The notes beneath the pieces were generated by a model. The model did not search any database. It saw only the letters and a list, made by a program, of their open reading frames with translations, and was not told the DNA's origin. From NCBI RefSeq assembly GCF_014650595.1, contig NZ_BMVG01000001.1, positions 310,001 to 374,000 of the forward strand: a stretch of 64,000 bases of DNA, in the 5' to 3' direction. This document shows, piece after piece, positions 34,453 through 42,572 of the stretch. A program made the position numbers and the translations under genes. Position 1 is the stretch's first letter. Each line of letters starts with the position of its first letter. This DNA is from Streptomyces alanosinicus (GTDB taxonomy: Bacteria; Actinomycetota; Actinomycetes; Streptomycetales; Streptomycetaceae).

Positions 34453-35550
34453 ATGAGCAGGCTTAATCTGGACGACTTCACCGATCTGATCGAGCGCCCG
34501 GACGGGGGCGTGCGCCGTGACGCCGAGGCCCTGCGGGAGCGCCAGATCGTGCCGGCCGGGGCACTGGGCCGCCTCGACGAGCTGGGCGAGTGGCTGGCCG
34601 CCGCGCAGAGCGCCGTACCGGTACGGCCCATCGAGCGGCCCCGGGTGATCCTCTTCGCCGGCGACCACGGCGTCGCCGGGCTGGGCGTCTCGGCGCGGCC
34701 CGCGGGCGGTGCGGAGCAGCTGGTGCGGGCGGTACTGGAGGGCGCGAGCCCGGTGTCCGTGCTCGCCCGGCGCCAGGAGGTGCCCGTACGGATCGTGGAC
34801 ATGGCCCTGGACTGCGCCCCGGACGCCTTCCCCGAGGACGTCGTGCGGCACCGGGTGCGGCGCGGCAGCGGCCGTATCGACATCGAGGACGCGCTCACCC
34901 TGGACGAGGCCGAGGCGGCGCTGCGCGCGGGCGTCGCGATCGCCGACGAGGAGGCCGACTCGGGTACGGACCTGGTGGTGCTCGGTGACATCAGCGTGGG
35001 CGGGACCACGGCGGCGGCCGTGCTGATCGCTGCGCTGTGCGGGACCGACGCGTCGGTGGTGACCGGGCGGGGCGGGCTCGCGATCGACGATCTGGCGTGG
35101 ATGCGCAAGTGCGCGGCGATCCGGGACGCGCTCAGGCGGGCGCGGCCGGTGCTCGGCGACCAGTTGCAGCTGCTGGCGACCGTGGGCGGGGCGGATCTCG
35201 CGGCGATGACCGGGTTCCTGCTGCAGTGCGCGGTGCGGAAGCTGCCGGTGATCCTGGACGGTGTGGTGGCCGCCGCGTGCGCGCTGGTCGGGCAGCGGAT
35301 CGCCTTCCGGGCGCCGGACTGGTGGCTGGCCGGACACGACAGCGGGGAGCCGGGACAGGCGAAGGCGCTGGACCGGATGGCCCTGGAACCGCTGCTGGCG
35401 CAGGGCGTGAGGATCGGCGAGGGCGCGGGGGCCCTGCTCGCGCTGCCCCTGGTGCGCAGCGCGGCCGCGCTGGCCGCGGAGCTGCCGGAGCTGCCGAAGG
35501 AGCCGGAGGAGCCCGAGGGCGGGAAAGAGCCGGAAGACACCCTGGAGTAG
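34453..35550 (+). CDS. cobT: Nicotinate-nucleotide:dimethylbenzimidazole phosphoribosyltransferase
   Basis: This cytosolic enzyme makes the alpha-ribazole phosphate needed for the cobalamin lower ligand. The 365-residue protein has FAGDHGVAGLGVSA (substrate loop), VLGDISVGGTTAAAVL, LATVGGADLAAMTGF, and GVRIGEGAGA whose glutamate is the catalytic base. A short acidic tail ends in EPEEPEGGKEPEDTLE. With cobU and cobS it forms the nucleotide-loop assembly set. No B12 riboswitch was seen in front of it. Confidence 0.95.
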   Translation: MSRLNLDDFTDLIERPDGGVRRDAEALRERQIVPAGALGRLDELGEWLAAAQSAVPVRPIERPRVILFAGDHGVAGLGVSARPAGGAEQLVRAVLEGASPVSVLARRQEVPVRIVDMALDCAPDAFPEDVVRHRVRRGSGRIDIEDALTLDEAEAALRAGVAIADEEADSGTDLVVLGDISVGGTTAAAVLIAALCGTDASVVTGRGGLAIDDLAWMRKCAAIRDALRRARPVLGDQLQLLATVGGADLAAMTGFLLQCAVRKLPVILDGVVAAACALVGQRIAFRAPDWWLAGHDSGEPGQAKALDRMALEPLLAQGVRIGEGAGALLALPLVRSAAALAAELPELPKEPEEPEGGKEPEDTLE

Positions 35551-35657
35551 CCGGGTTTCGGCCGGTTCGGCAGCTGCGGCCGCTACCCCCGGGGCGTAGG
35601 GGAACCCCCGGCGGAAAAGTGCGGTTCGCCAGGGCGGCGCCCATATGATCCTGACCC

Positions 35658-37454
35658 ATGGGAGATGCCCGAAATGCCGTGCCGCAGCAAGCCGAACCGG
35701 GACGCCCGGGCGAGGAGGGGCGGCGGTCCACCGGGGCTTCCCGGCGGGCCGCCGCCTTCGCTGTCTGGTATCTGCGGACCGTCGCCTTCATCAACTTCCT
35801 CAGCGCGGTCTGGGTCTCGCTCGGCCAGGACGTGCGCCGGCACAACCAGGACGACTTCTTCACGCCCTACCTGCTGACGGCCGGCTTCGCCTCGGGTGTG
35901 TTCACCGCGTTCCTGGCGATCACCATGCGGCGCAGAAAGCGGGCCGCCTGGATCCTCAACCTCGTACTCAGCGGGGCCTTCCTCGCCCTGTTCGCGTTCG
36001 CCATGGTCTTCCCCGAGCTGCGGCGCTACCCGCAGAACTGGATCTCGCTGGGGCTCACGGCCGCGTTCGTCGGCACGCTGCTCATGGGGCGCCGCGAGTT
36101 CTACGCCAAGGGCGACCGGTCCAACCCGCGGCTCGCGGCGGCGGCCGCGGCCGGCGGCGGGCTGGTCGCGAGCCTGCTGGCCGCGCTGCTGGTGACGGTC
36201 ACCAACCAGGCGCCGGACGCGGCCCGTTCGACGCTCCTGGAGCGCTGGCACTACGGCAATCTGCGGCTGGTCTCGGTGGCGGCCGACGAGTCCAGCTTCC
36301 CGGGGATCGAGCCTCCGAACTGGGCCAACGTCATCATCAACGTGCTCAGTACGCTGCTCGTCCTCGCCGTGTTCTACGCCGCGTTCCGCTCCCGGCGCGC
36401 CGTCGACCCGCTCACCCAGGAAGACGAGAAGCGGCTGCGGGCCCTGCTGGAGCGGCACGGCGAACGGGACTCGCTGGGCTACTTCGCGCTGCGCCGCGAG
36501 AAGAGCGTGGTGTGGTCGCCGACCGGGAAGGCGGCCGTCGCCTACCGGGTGGTCGGCGGGGTGAGCCTCGCGTCCGGGGATCCGCTCGGCGATCCGGAGG
36601 CCTGGCCGGGCGCGATCGTGCCGTGGCTGGCCGAGGCGCGGGCGCACGGGTGGATCCCGGCGGTGATGGGGGCGAGCGAGGAGGCGGGGACGATCTATGC
36701 CCGGCACGGCCTCGACGCCCTGGAACTCGGCGACGAGGCGATCGTGGAGGTCGCCGACTTCACGCTGGAGGGCCGGGCGATGCGGACGGTCCGGCAGGCG
36801 TACAACCGGGTGAAGCGGGCCGGGTACCAGGTGCGGATCCGGCGTCATGAGGACATCCCTGCCGAGGAGATGGCGTATCTCGTCGAGCGCGCGGACGACT
36901 GGCGGGACGGGGCGACCGAGCGCGGCTTCAGCATGGCGCTCGGCCGGCTCGCGGAGCCGGAGGACGGGCGGTGCGTGATGCTGGAGTGCACGGACGCCGA
37001 GGGGCGGCTGCGCGCCCTGCTGTCGTTCGTGCCGTGGGGGCCGCACGGGCTGTCGCTGGATCTGATGCGCCGCGACCGGGACTCCGACAACGGGCTGATG
37101 GAGTTCATGGTCATCGAACTGCTGCGCAGGGCCGACGAGATCGAGATCACCCAGGTGTCACTCAACTTCGCGATGTTCCGTTCGGTCTTCGAACGTGGCG
37201 CACGTCTCGGCGCCGGACCGGTGCTGAGGCTGTGGCGGTCGCTGCTCAGCTTCTTCTCCCGGTGGTGGCAGATCGAGTCGCTGTACCGCGCCAACGCCAA
37301 GTACCGGCCCATCTGGGAGCCGCGGTTCCTGCTCTTCGAGAAGAGCGCGGACCTGCTGCGCATCGGCCTCGCCTCGGCCCGCGCGGAAGGCTTCCTGGAG
37401 GCGCCGGGACTGCCGAAGTGGCTGCACCGCAGACACCTGGACACGCACCGATGA
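35658..37454 (+). CDS. MprF-like lysyl-phosphatidylglycerol synthase family protein (DUF2156)
   Basis: A 598-residue membrane enzyme. Six membrane helices fill the N-terminal half (YLRTVAFINFLSAVWVSL, YLLTAGFASGVFTAFLAI, WILNLVLSGAFLALFAFAMVF, WISLGLTAAFVGTLLMG, GGGLVASLLAALLVTVT, VIINVLSTLLVLAVFYAAF). The cytosolic C-terminal part is a DUF2156/GNAT-like transferase (about 265-590) with VASGDPLGD, IVEVADFTLEGR and SLDLMRRD. MprF uses aminoacyl-tRNA to modify phosphatidylglycerol, changing surface charge; fewer helices than canonical MprF suggest no separate flippase. It overlaps no gene but lies 10 bases before a rhomboid-like gene. Confidence 0.88.
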   Translation: MGDARNAVPQQAEPGRPGEEGRRSTGASRRAAAFAVWYLRTVAFINFLSAVWVSLGQDVRRHNQDDFFTPYLLTAGFASGVFTAFLAITMRRRKRAAWILNLVLSGAFLALFAFAMVFPELRRYPQNWISLGLTAAFVGTLLMGRREFYAKGDRSNPRLAAAAAAGGGLVASLLAALLVTVTNQAPDAARSTLLERWHYGNLRLVSVAADESSFPGIEPPNWANVIINVLSTLLVLAVFYAAFRSRRAVDPLTQEDEKRLRALLERHGERDSLGYFALRREKSVVWSPTGKAAVAYRVVGGVSLASGDPLGDPEAWPGAIVPWLAEARAHGWIPAVMGASEEAGTIYARHGLDALELGDEAIVEVADFTLEGRAMRTVRQAYNRVKRAGYQVRIRRHEDIPAEEMAYLVERADDWRDGATERGFSMALGRLAEPEDGRCVMLECTDAEGRLRALLSFVPWGPHGLSLDLMRRDRDSDNGLMEFMVIELLRRADEIEITQVSLNFAMFRSVFERGARLGAGPVLRLWRSLLSFFSRWWQIESLYRANAKYRPIWEPRFLLFEKSADLLRIGLASARAEGFLEAPGLPKWLHRRHLDTHR

Positions 37455-37464
37455 GGAACGCCTG

Positions 37465-38229
37465 ATGAGAACCCTCGCCCGCTGGGCCCGTGAGGAGTGG
37501 GGGCTGCTGTACGTCACCGTGCGGGAGTCCCTGCTGAAGCGGCATCTGCGGGCGATCCCGATGACGCTGGCGGCGGTGTGTCTGACGGCCCTGCTCCAGT
37601 GGGTGCAGAACCAGCAGTGGGGCTATCAGTTCGTGCAGAACATGGGCGCCGTACGGGCCGAGGACCCGCTGTGGCTGGCCCTGTTGCGCACCCCGCTGTC
37701 CCTGTTCGTGCCGGCGCTGGACCTTCCGGTGTGGGGCGCGCTGGTGCAGATCCTGCTGGTGTTCGGGATCGCGGAGGCGTGCATCGGCTGGTGGCGGACG
37801 CTGGTCATCGCCTACGTCGCCACGCTCGCCGGGACGCTGTACGCGCGCGTCGGCATCTCGCTCGGCGCGCATGCCCCGTTCGGGCTGCCGTGGACGGACG
37901 CGGAGGTGGTGGACACCGGTCCGTCGGCGGCCGTGGTGGGCCTCGCGGTGTACGTGGCCTGGCGGTACGGCGCCTATGTGACGGCGGGTGCGGTGACCGT
38001 GGCCATGGTGGCCGAGGTGCTGGTCAAGGAGAACCTGGCGGGCAAGGAGCATCTGGCCGCGCTGATGGCGGTCGGGCTGCTGTGTCTGGCGGTGGCGGTG
38101 AAGCACCGCCGGGGGCGCGGGCTGCGGCTCCGGCTGCGCCGTTCGTACGGCCGTCTGGTGCGGCGTGGTCAGCGGCGGTCGGGCAACCGGACCGGGCGCG
38201 GGTCGGGCTTGCCGCCGATAAGGTCCTGA
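37465..38229 (+). CDS. Rhomboid-like membrane protein
   Basis: A 254-residue protein of about six helices (AIPMTLAAVCLTALLQWV; ALDLPVWGALVQILLVFGIAEACIGW; TLVIAYVATLAGTLYARVG; AAVVGLAVYVAWRYGAY; VTAGAVTVAMVAEVLV; LAALMAVGLLCLAVAV). DTGPSAAVVG resembles the rhomboid GxS catalytic segment and GKEHLAAL could supply the histidine. The active-site geometry is not certain. The start follows the MprF-like stop by 10 bases, with AGGAACG Shine-Dalgarno, so they are likely cotranscribed. The tail is very basic. Its 3' end overlaps the next gene on the opposite strand. Confidence 0.72.
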   Translation: MRTLARWAREEWGLLYVTVRESLLKRHLRAIPMTLAAVCLTALLQWVQNQQWGYQFVQNMGAVRAEDPLWLALLRTPLSLFVPALDLPVWGALVQILLVFGIAEACIGWWRTLVIAYVATLAGTLYARVGISLGAHAPFGLPWTDAEVVDTGPSAAVVGLAVYVAWRYGAYVTAGAVTVAMVAEVLVKENLAGKEHLAALMAVGLLCLAVAVKHRRGRGLRLRLRRSYGRLVRRGQRRSGNRTGRGSGLPPIRS

Positions 38230-38933
38230 AGGACGCGGCGCGGCCGGTCCCAGCGGCGGTCGTGGTGGTAGGCGCGCAGGGCGGCCTTGGCGCGGGCGCG
38301 GGGGCGGTGGCCGTAGAAGCGGCGGGCCCACGGGGAGCCGGGGCGGGCCAGCCGGACGGCGCCGACGAGTGCGACCAGCGGCACGATCGCCCCGAACACC
38401 GCGATGCGCGCCTTGCCCTTGCCCAGGGCGACGAGCGCGAAGAGGAAGTTCATGGCGATGGTGGTGAGGGCGCCGCCGCGGTCCTGCAGTTCCTGCCGGC
38501 TCAGGTCGTTGACGCCGAACGGCGAGAACCCGGCGAGCAGCAGCCCGACGAGTGCGGCGGTGACCACGACGACCTCGACGCTCTTGCGGCCCTCGTCGCT
38601 CCAGTAGACGTCGTCGAGATGCAGGATGAGCGCGAACTCGTCCAGCACCAGACCGGCTCCCGTCCCGAACAGGACGGCGGCGATGGCGCCGCCCGCGCCG
38701 TGCCGGTCGCTGGCGACCGCGCCGAATCCGCCGATCACGGTGAGGACGACCCCGGGCACGACATGGTGGATGTGCAGGCCGCCCGCCTTGACGTTGCCGA
38801 ACGGCCCCTTGCCGGCCCGGATCAGGCGGGTGATCACCCGGGTGACGACGAAGGTGAACACGAAGGCGGTGAGGGCGAGCAGCAGCGGGAGCTTGCCCGG
38901 TTCGACGATGTTCCGTTCCCACCAGTGCCCCAT
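38169..38933 (-). CDS. Integral membrane protein of unknown function
   Basis: A 254-residue, multi-helix protein with FTFVVTRVITRLIRAGKG near the N-terminus, then GGLHIHHVVPGVVLTVIGGFGAV, and DEFALILHLDDVYWSDEGR. The repeated His and Asp inside or next to helices (HIHH; LHLDDVYW) resemble a metal-binding membrane enzyme, but no family is recognised with confidence. It ends in a basic tail. It overlaps the rhomboid-like gene by 61 bases tail to tail and is divergent from cobS. Confidence 0.78.
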   Translation of the reverse strand: MGHWWERNIVEPGKLPLLLALTAFVFTFVVTRVITRLIRAGKGPFGNVKAGGLHIHHVVPGVVLTVIGGFGAVASDRHGAGGAIAAVLFGTGAGLVLDEFALILHLDDVYWSDEGRKSVEVVVVTAALVGLLLAGFSPFGVNDLSRQELQDRGGALTTIAMNFLFALVALGKGKARIAVFGAIVPLVALVGAVRLARPGSPWARRFYGHRPRARAKAALRAYHHDRRWDRPRRVLQDLIGGKPDPRPVRLPDRR

Positions 38934-38993
38934 ATGCGCACCTTATCCTCGGGTGCGGCGAGCGGCTCCGCGACCGCCGGGTAACCTTCGCCG

Positions 38994-39779
38994 GTGCCCA
39001 ACTCCTCCCCCTCCGACGGCCTCCGCTTCGCCTTCGGCACCCTGACCGTGCTGCCCGTCACGGTGCACCGCTGGGACCGGCCGGCCGCCCGCGGCGGGAT
39101 GCTGAACGCCCCCGTGGCCGGGCTGGTCGTCGGCGTCTGCGCGGCCGGACTCGGGCTTCTCCTTCTCCTCCTGGGCGCCGGCCCCCTGCTCGCCGCCGTC
39201 GCCTCCGTCGCCGTACCCGCGGCGCTCACCCGCGGGCTGCACCTGGACGGGCTCGCCGACACCGCCGACGGGCTGGGCAGCGGCAAGCCCGCACAGGACG
39301 CGCTGCGGATCATGAAGCAGTCGGACATCGGCCCGTTCGGCGTCCTCACCCTCGTCCTGACGCTCCTGGCCCAGGTGGCCGTGCTGGCACAGCTGTACGG
39401 CGACTCCTGGGCCCGGGGCGCCATGGCGGCCGTGACCTCGGCGGTCACGGCCCGCCTCGCCCTCACGCTGGCCGCCCGCGCCGATGTCCCGGCCGCCCGT
39501 CCGGAGGGCCTCGGCGCGGCGGTCGCCGGGGTGGTCCCGCTGCCGGGCGCCCTGGCGGGCGCGGCCGCCGTCACCCTGGCCGCGGCGGCCGGCGGCTCGG
39601 CCTTCGGCGCGTACGGCGCCGTGCGCGCCGCGCTCGCGGTGCTGCTCGCGCTCGGCACGGCCGAACTCCTGCTCCGCCGTTGCGTGCGCCGGTTCGGCGG
39701 GGTGACGGGCGATGTCTTCGGGGCGCTGGAGGAGACGGCGGCGACGGCCACGCTCGTGGTCCTGGCCTGCGGACGTTAG
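38994..39779 (+). CDS. cobS: Adenosylcobinamide-GDP ribazoletransferase (cobalamin synthase)
   Basis: This membrane enzyme joins adenosylcobinamide-GDP and alpha-ribazole in the last step of coenzyme B12 assembly. The 261-residue protein starts GTG (MPNSSPSDGLRFAFGTLTVLPV). The metal site is DGLADTADGL (about residues 84-93), followed by IMKQSDIGPFGV. About six helices follow. It completes the set with cobU (7 kb upstream) and cobT (4.5 kb upstream), now split by unrelated membrane genes. Confidence 0.93.
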   Translation: MPNSSPSDGLRFAFGTLTVLPVTVHRWDRPAARGGMLNAPVAGLVVGVCAAGLGLLLLLLGAGPLLAAVASVAVPAALTRGLHLDGLADTADGLGSGKPAQDALRIMKQSDIGPFGVLTLVLTLLAQVAVLAQLYGDSWARGAMAAVTSAVTARLALTLAARADVPAARPEGLGAAVAGVVPLPGALAGAAAVTLAAAAGGSAFGAYGAVRAALAVLLALGTAELLLRRCVRRFGGVTGDVFGALEETAATATLVVLACGR

Positions 39780-39856
39780 TTCCGGGCGGCGGCCCGCGGC
39801 CGTTAGGATCTTCGCCCGTACACGGACAAGACAGTTGTGATTCGGGGGAAGATTCC

Positions 39857-40465
39857 GTGCTGACACTACGCCGTACCCTGGCCTGGTTCATCGACTTCGC
39901 GCTGGTGGGGGTGGCGGCCGCCCTGCTGGCGATCCTCACCTTCCACAGAATCGGCGCGCTGGTGACCGACGTGCCCTCGCTGGCCGCGAAGGGCGGCCTC
40001 GACCTGCTGACCTCGCGCGGTGATGTCATCGGCGCCTCGGAGCACCTCGGCCGGTCCCTGTGGGACGAGATCGTGCTGGACGTCGAGGAGGCCTTCGGCG
40101 CGCTCGTCGTCCTCACGTTCCTCTACCAGTGGGCCTGCCTCACCCTGCTCGGCCGCACCCTCGGCAAGGGCGTACTCGGCCTGCAGGTCACCCCGCGGCT
40201 GTCCCGGCCCGCCCTGCGCCGGGCCGCCGTCACCGCCGCCGCCGATGTCGCGGTGTACGCGCTGGCCTGTGTGCTGCTGATCGAGGGCCAGTTCGCGCTG
40301 TCGGTGCTGGTGTGGGCCGTCGCGGTGGTGCTGTTCCTGGCCAACGCGCTGACCGTGTTCTTCCCCGGCCGCCGCTCCCTCGCCGACCGGCTGGCCGGCA
40401 CCTGTGTCGTGGGCGTGTTCCAGCGGGCGGAGGCCGGCCCGACGGCCGGCCTGCCCCGGGGCTGA
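39857..40465 (+). CDS. RDD-family membrane protein
   Basis: A 202-residue protein with RRTLAWFIDFALVGVAAALLAILTF as the R-D containing first helix, LTFLYQWACLTLLGRTLGKGVLGLQVTP in the middle, and FPGRRSLADRLAGTCVV at the end, the hallmarks of RDD. The GTG start has GGGGGAAG upstream. RDD proteins are small membrane proteins of mostly unknown function, some acting as Na+/H+ antiporters. It lies 77 bases after cobS; cotranscription is possible. Confidence 0.83.
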   Translation: MLTLRRTLAWFIDFALVGVAAALLAILTFHRIGALVTDVPSLAAKGGLDLLTSRGDVIGASEHLGRSLWDEIVLDVEEAFGALVVLTFLYQWACLTLLGRTLGKGVLGLQVTPRLSRPALRRAAVTAAADVAVYALACVLLIEGQFALSVLVWAVAVVLFLANALTVFFPGRRSLADRLAGTCVVGVFQRAEAGPTAGLPRG

Positions 40466-40469
40466 GCAC

Positions 40470-40496
40470 CGGCGCGCCCTTCGGACGGGCGCGCCG
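40470..40496 (+). terminator. Terminator after the RDD gene
   Basis: CGGCGCGCCC (40470-40479) pairs perfectly with GGGCGCGCCG (40487-40496) around a TTCGGAC loop, five bases past the stop codon. The following ~240 bases up to pepA carry its promoter; no other feature was recognised. Confidence 0.8.
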
Positions 40497-40739
40497 ACTA
40501 TGGCTCGTTCGCCGGTGCGCGGGAGGCGGAAATGGCCATGACGCCACGCACAGGTGAACGCCCGTAGGAATGAGCGAGGGCGCGCACGCGCGTAGTCTCG
40601 TCCCGGGTGTTCGCCGACAGGGTGAAGGCCCCGGTTGCCACCTGTGCCCAGGTATGGACCTAAGGTCGGCTCTCGGGCCCGGTCGACCCACCCCACTTCG
40701 GCCACAGCAACTTCACACCGGAAGCGAGAACTCACCACC

Positions 40740-42281
40740 GTGACTGCTCTGACTCTCAGCACCGCAGCGGCGCCCGGCCTGCGGGCCGACGCGATCGTGA
40801 TCGGTGTCGCCAAGGGCGCCAAGGGACCCGTCGTGGCGCCGGGCGCCGAGGCCGTGGACAAGGCGTACGACGGCAAGCTCGCCGGCGTCCTGGGGACCCT
40901 CGGTGCCTCGGGGGCCGAGGGCGAGCTGACCAAGCTGCCCGCACCCGCCGGCTTCAAGGCCCCGATCGTCGTGGCGGTCGGCCTCGGCGCGGAGCCCGAC
41001 GCCAAGAGCGAGGAGGGCGAGGGCTACGACGCCGAGGCGCTGCGCAAGGCCGCCGGCGTGGCCGCCCGGGCGCTCGCCGGCTCGAAGAAGGCGGCGTTCG
41101 CGCTGCCGGTCGACGGCCCGGGTGCCATCGGCGCGATCGGCGAGGGCGTCCTGCTCGGCGCGTACGCCTTCGACGCCTACAAGGAGACGTCGAACGGCTC
41201 CGCCAAGGCGAAGAACGGCAAGGCGCCGCTGGCCGAGGCCGCGCTGCTCGGCGGCAAGCCGCGCGACGCCGCCCACAAGGGCGCGCTCGCCCGCGCGGTC
41301 ACGGTCGGCGAGGAGCTGAACCGCGCCCGCGACCTGATCAACACCCCGCCGAACGACCTCGACCCGGAGGCGTTCGCCGCGGTCGCCCAGGCCGCGGCCA
41401 AGGAGCACGGCATCAAGGTGCAGGTGCTCGACGAGAAGGCCCTGGCCAAGGGCGGCTACGGCGGCATCCTCGGGGTCGGCGTCGGCTCCGCGGCCACCCC
41501 ACGCCTGGTGAAGCTGTCGTACACCCACCCGAAGGCGGAGAAGCACCTCGCCTTCGTCGGCAAGGGCATCACCTACGACTCGGGCGGCATCTCGCTGAAG
41601 CCGGCCGGCCACAACGAGACGATGAAGTGCGACATGAGCGGTGCCGCCGCCGTGTTCGCCGCGGTCGTCGCCGCCGCGCGCCTCGGTCTGGAGGTCCGTG
41701 TCACCGGCTGGCTGGCGCTGGCCGAGAACATGCCGTCCGGCACCGCCGTGCGCCCGGGTGATGTGCTGCGTATGTACAGCGGCAAGACGGTGGAGGTGCT
41801 CAACACCGACGCCGAGGGCCGGCTGGTGCTCGCCGACGCGCTGTGGGCGGCCTCGCAGGACAAGCCGGACGCGATCGTGGACGTCGCGACGCTCACCGGC
41901 GCGATGATGCTGGCGCTCGGCAGCCGGACCTTCGGTGTCATGAGCAACGACGACGCGTTCCGCTCCACGGTGCACGAGGCGGCGGAGGAGGTCGGCGAGC
42001 CGGCCTGGCCGATGCCGCTGCCGGAGCACCTGCGCAAGGGCATGGAGTCCCAGGTCGCCGACATCGCGAACATGGGCGAGCGGATGGGCGGCGGGCTGGT
42101 CGCCGGTCTCTTCCTGCGCGAGTTCGTGGGCGAGGGGATCACCTGGGCGCACCTCGACATCGCCGGCCCGGCGTTCAATGAGGGCGGGCCGTTCGGTTAC
42201 ACCCCCAAGGGAGGCACGGGTTCCGCTGTACGGACGCTGGTGCGGCTGGCGGAGCTGACCGCCTCCGGCGACCTGGGCTGA
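40740..42281 (+). CDS. pepA: Leucyl aminopeptidase (M17)
   Basis: A cytosolic dinuclear-metal aminopeptidase of 513 residues. GKGITYDSGGISLKP supplies metal-binding Lys and Asp, CDMSGAAAVF a further ligand, and NTDAEGRLVLADAL the signature with Asp, Glu and catalytic Arg. The GTG giving MTALTLSTAAAPGLRADA is chosen; an ORF extending to 40635 lacks support. It stands alone between a terminator and lpdA. It probably works in protein turnover; PepA homologues can also bind DNA. Confidence 0.95.
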   Translation: MTALTLSTAAAPGLRADAIVIGVAKGAKGPVVAPGAEAVDKAYDGKLAGVLGTLGASGAEGELTKLPAPAGFKAPIVVAVGLGAEPDAKSEEGEGYDAEALRKAAGVAARALAGSKKAAFALPVDGPGAIGAIGEGVLLGAYAFDAYKETSNGSAKAKNGKAPLAEAALLGGKPRDAAHKGALARAVTVGEELNRARDLINTPPNDLDPEAFAAVAQAAAKEHGIKVQVLDEKALAKGGYGGILGVGVGSAATPRLVKLSYTHPKAEKHLAFVGKGITYDSGGISLKPAGHNETMKCDMSGAAAVFAAVVAAARLGLEVRVTGWLALAENMPSGTAVRPGDVLRMYSGKTVEVLNTDAEGRLVLADALWAASQDKPDAIVDVATLTGAMMLALGSRTFGVMSNDDAFRSTVHEAAEEVGEPAWPMPLPEHLRKGMESQVADIANMGERMGGGLVAGLFLREFVGEGITWAHLDIAGPAFNEGGPFGYTPKGGTGSAVRTLVRLAELTASGDLG

Positions 42282-42336
42282 CGTTCGCCTCTTCACTCGG
42301 GTCGCACCGGTTGTGTGGCGACTGCGGGGGCGTGGG

Positions 42337-42364
42337 GGCTGGTCGCGCAGTTCCCCGCGCCCCT
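42337..42364 (+). repeat. Short intergenic repeat, copy 2
   Basis: GGCTGGTCGCGC, then A, then GTTCCCCGCGCCCCT, identical to 14537-14564 except for one base. It lies in the 291-base pepA-lpdA gap, which must also hold the lpdA promoter. Same orientation as copy 1. Confidence 0.7.
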
Positions 42365-42572
42365 TCAGGTCGGCTGCTCCCCCGCTTGTTTCCAGTGGAC
42401 GTGGGGTGTCTCACACCCCGGCCCGGCGTCTCGTACGCCTCGAACAAGTGCAAAGATGGAGCCCGGCAGGACAGGGCCCCCACCGAAGGGCCGAAGCATC
42501 AAGCGGCCGGACACCAGCCGCCTGCCGGTCATCGACGACCGGCCTACGGCGCACATGCATGGAGGACGTGAC

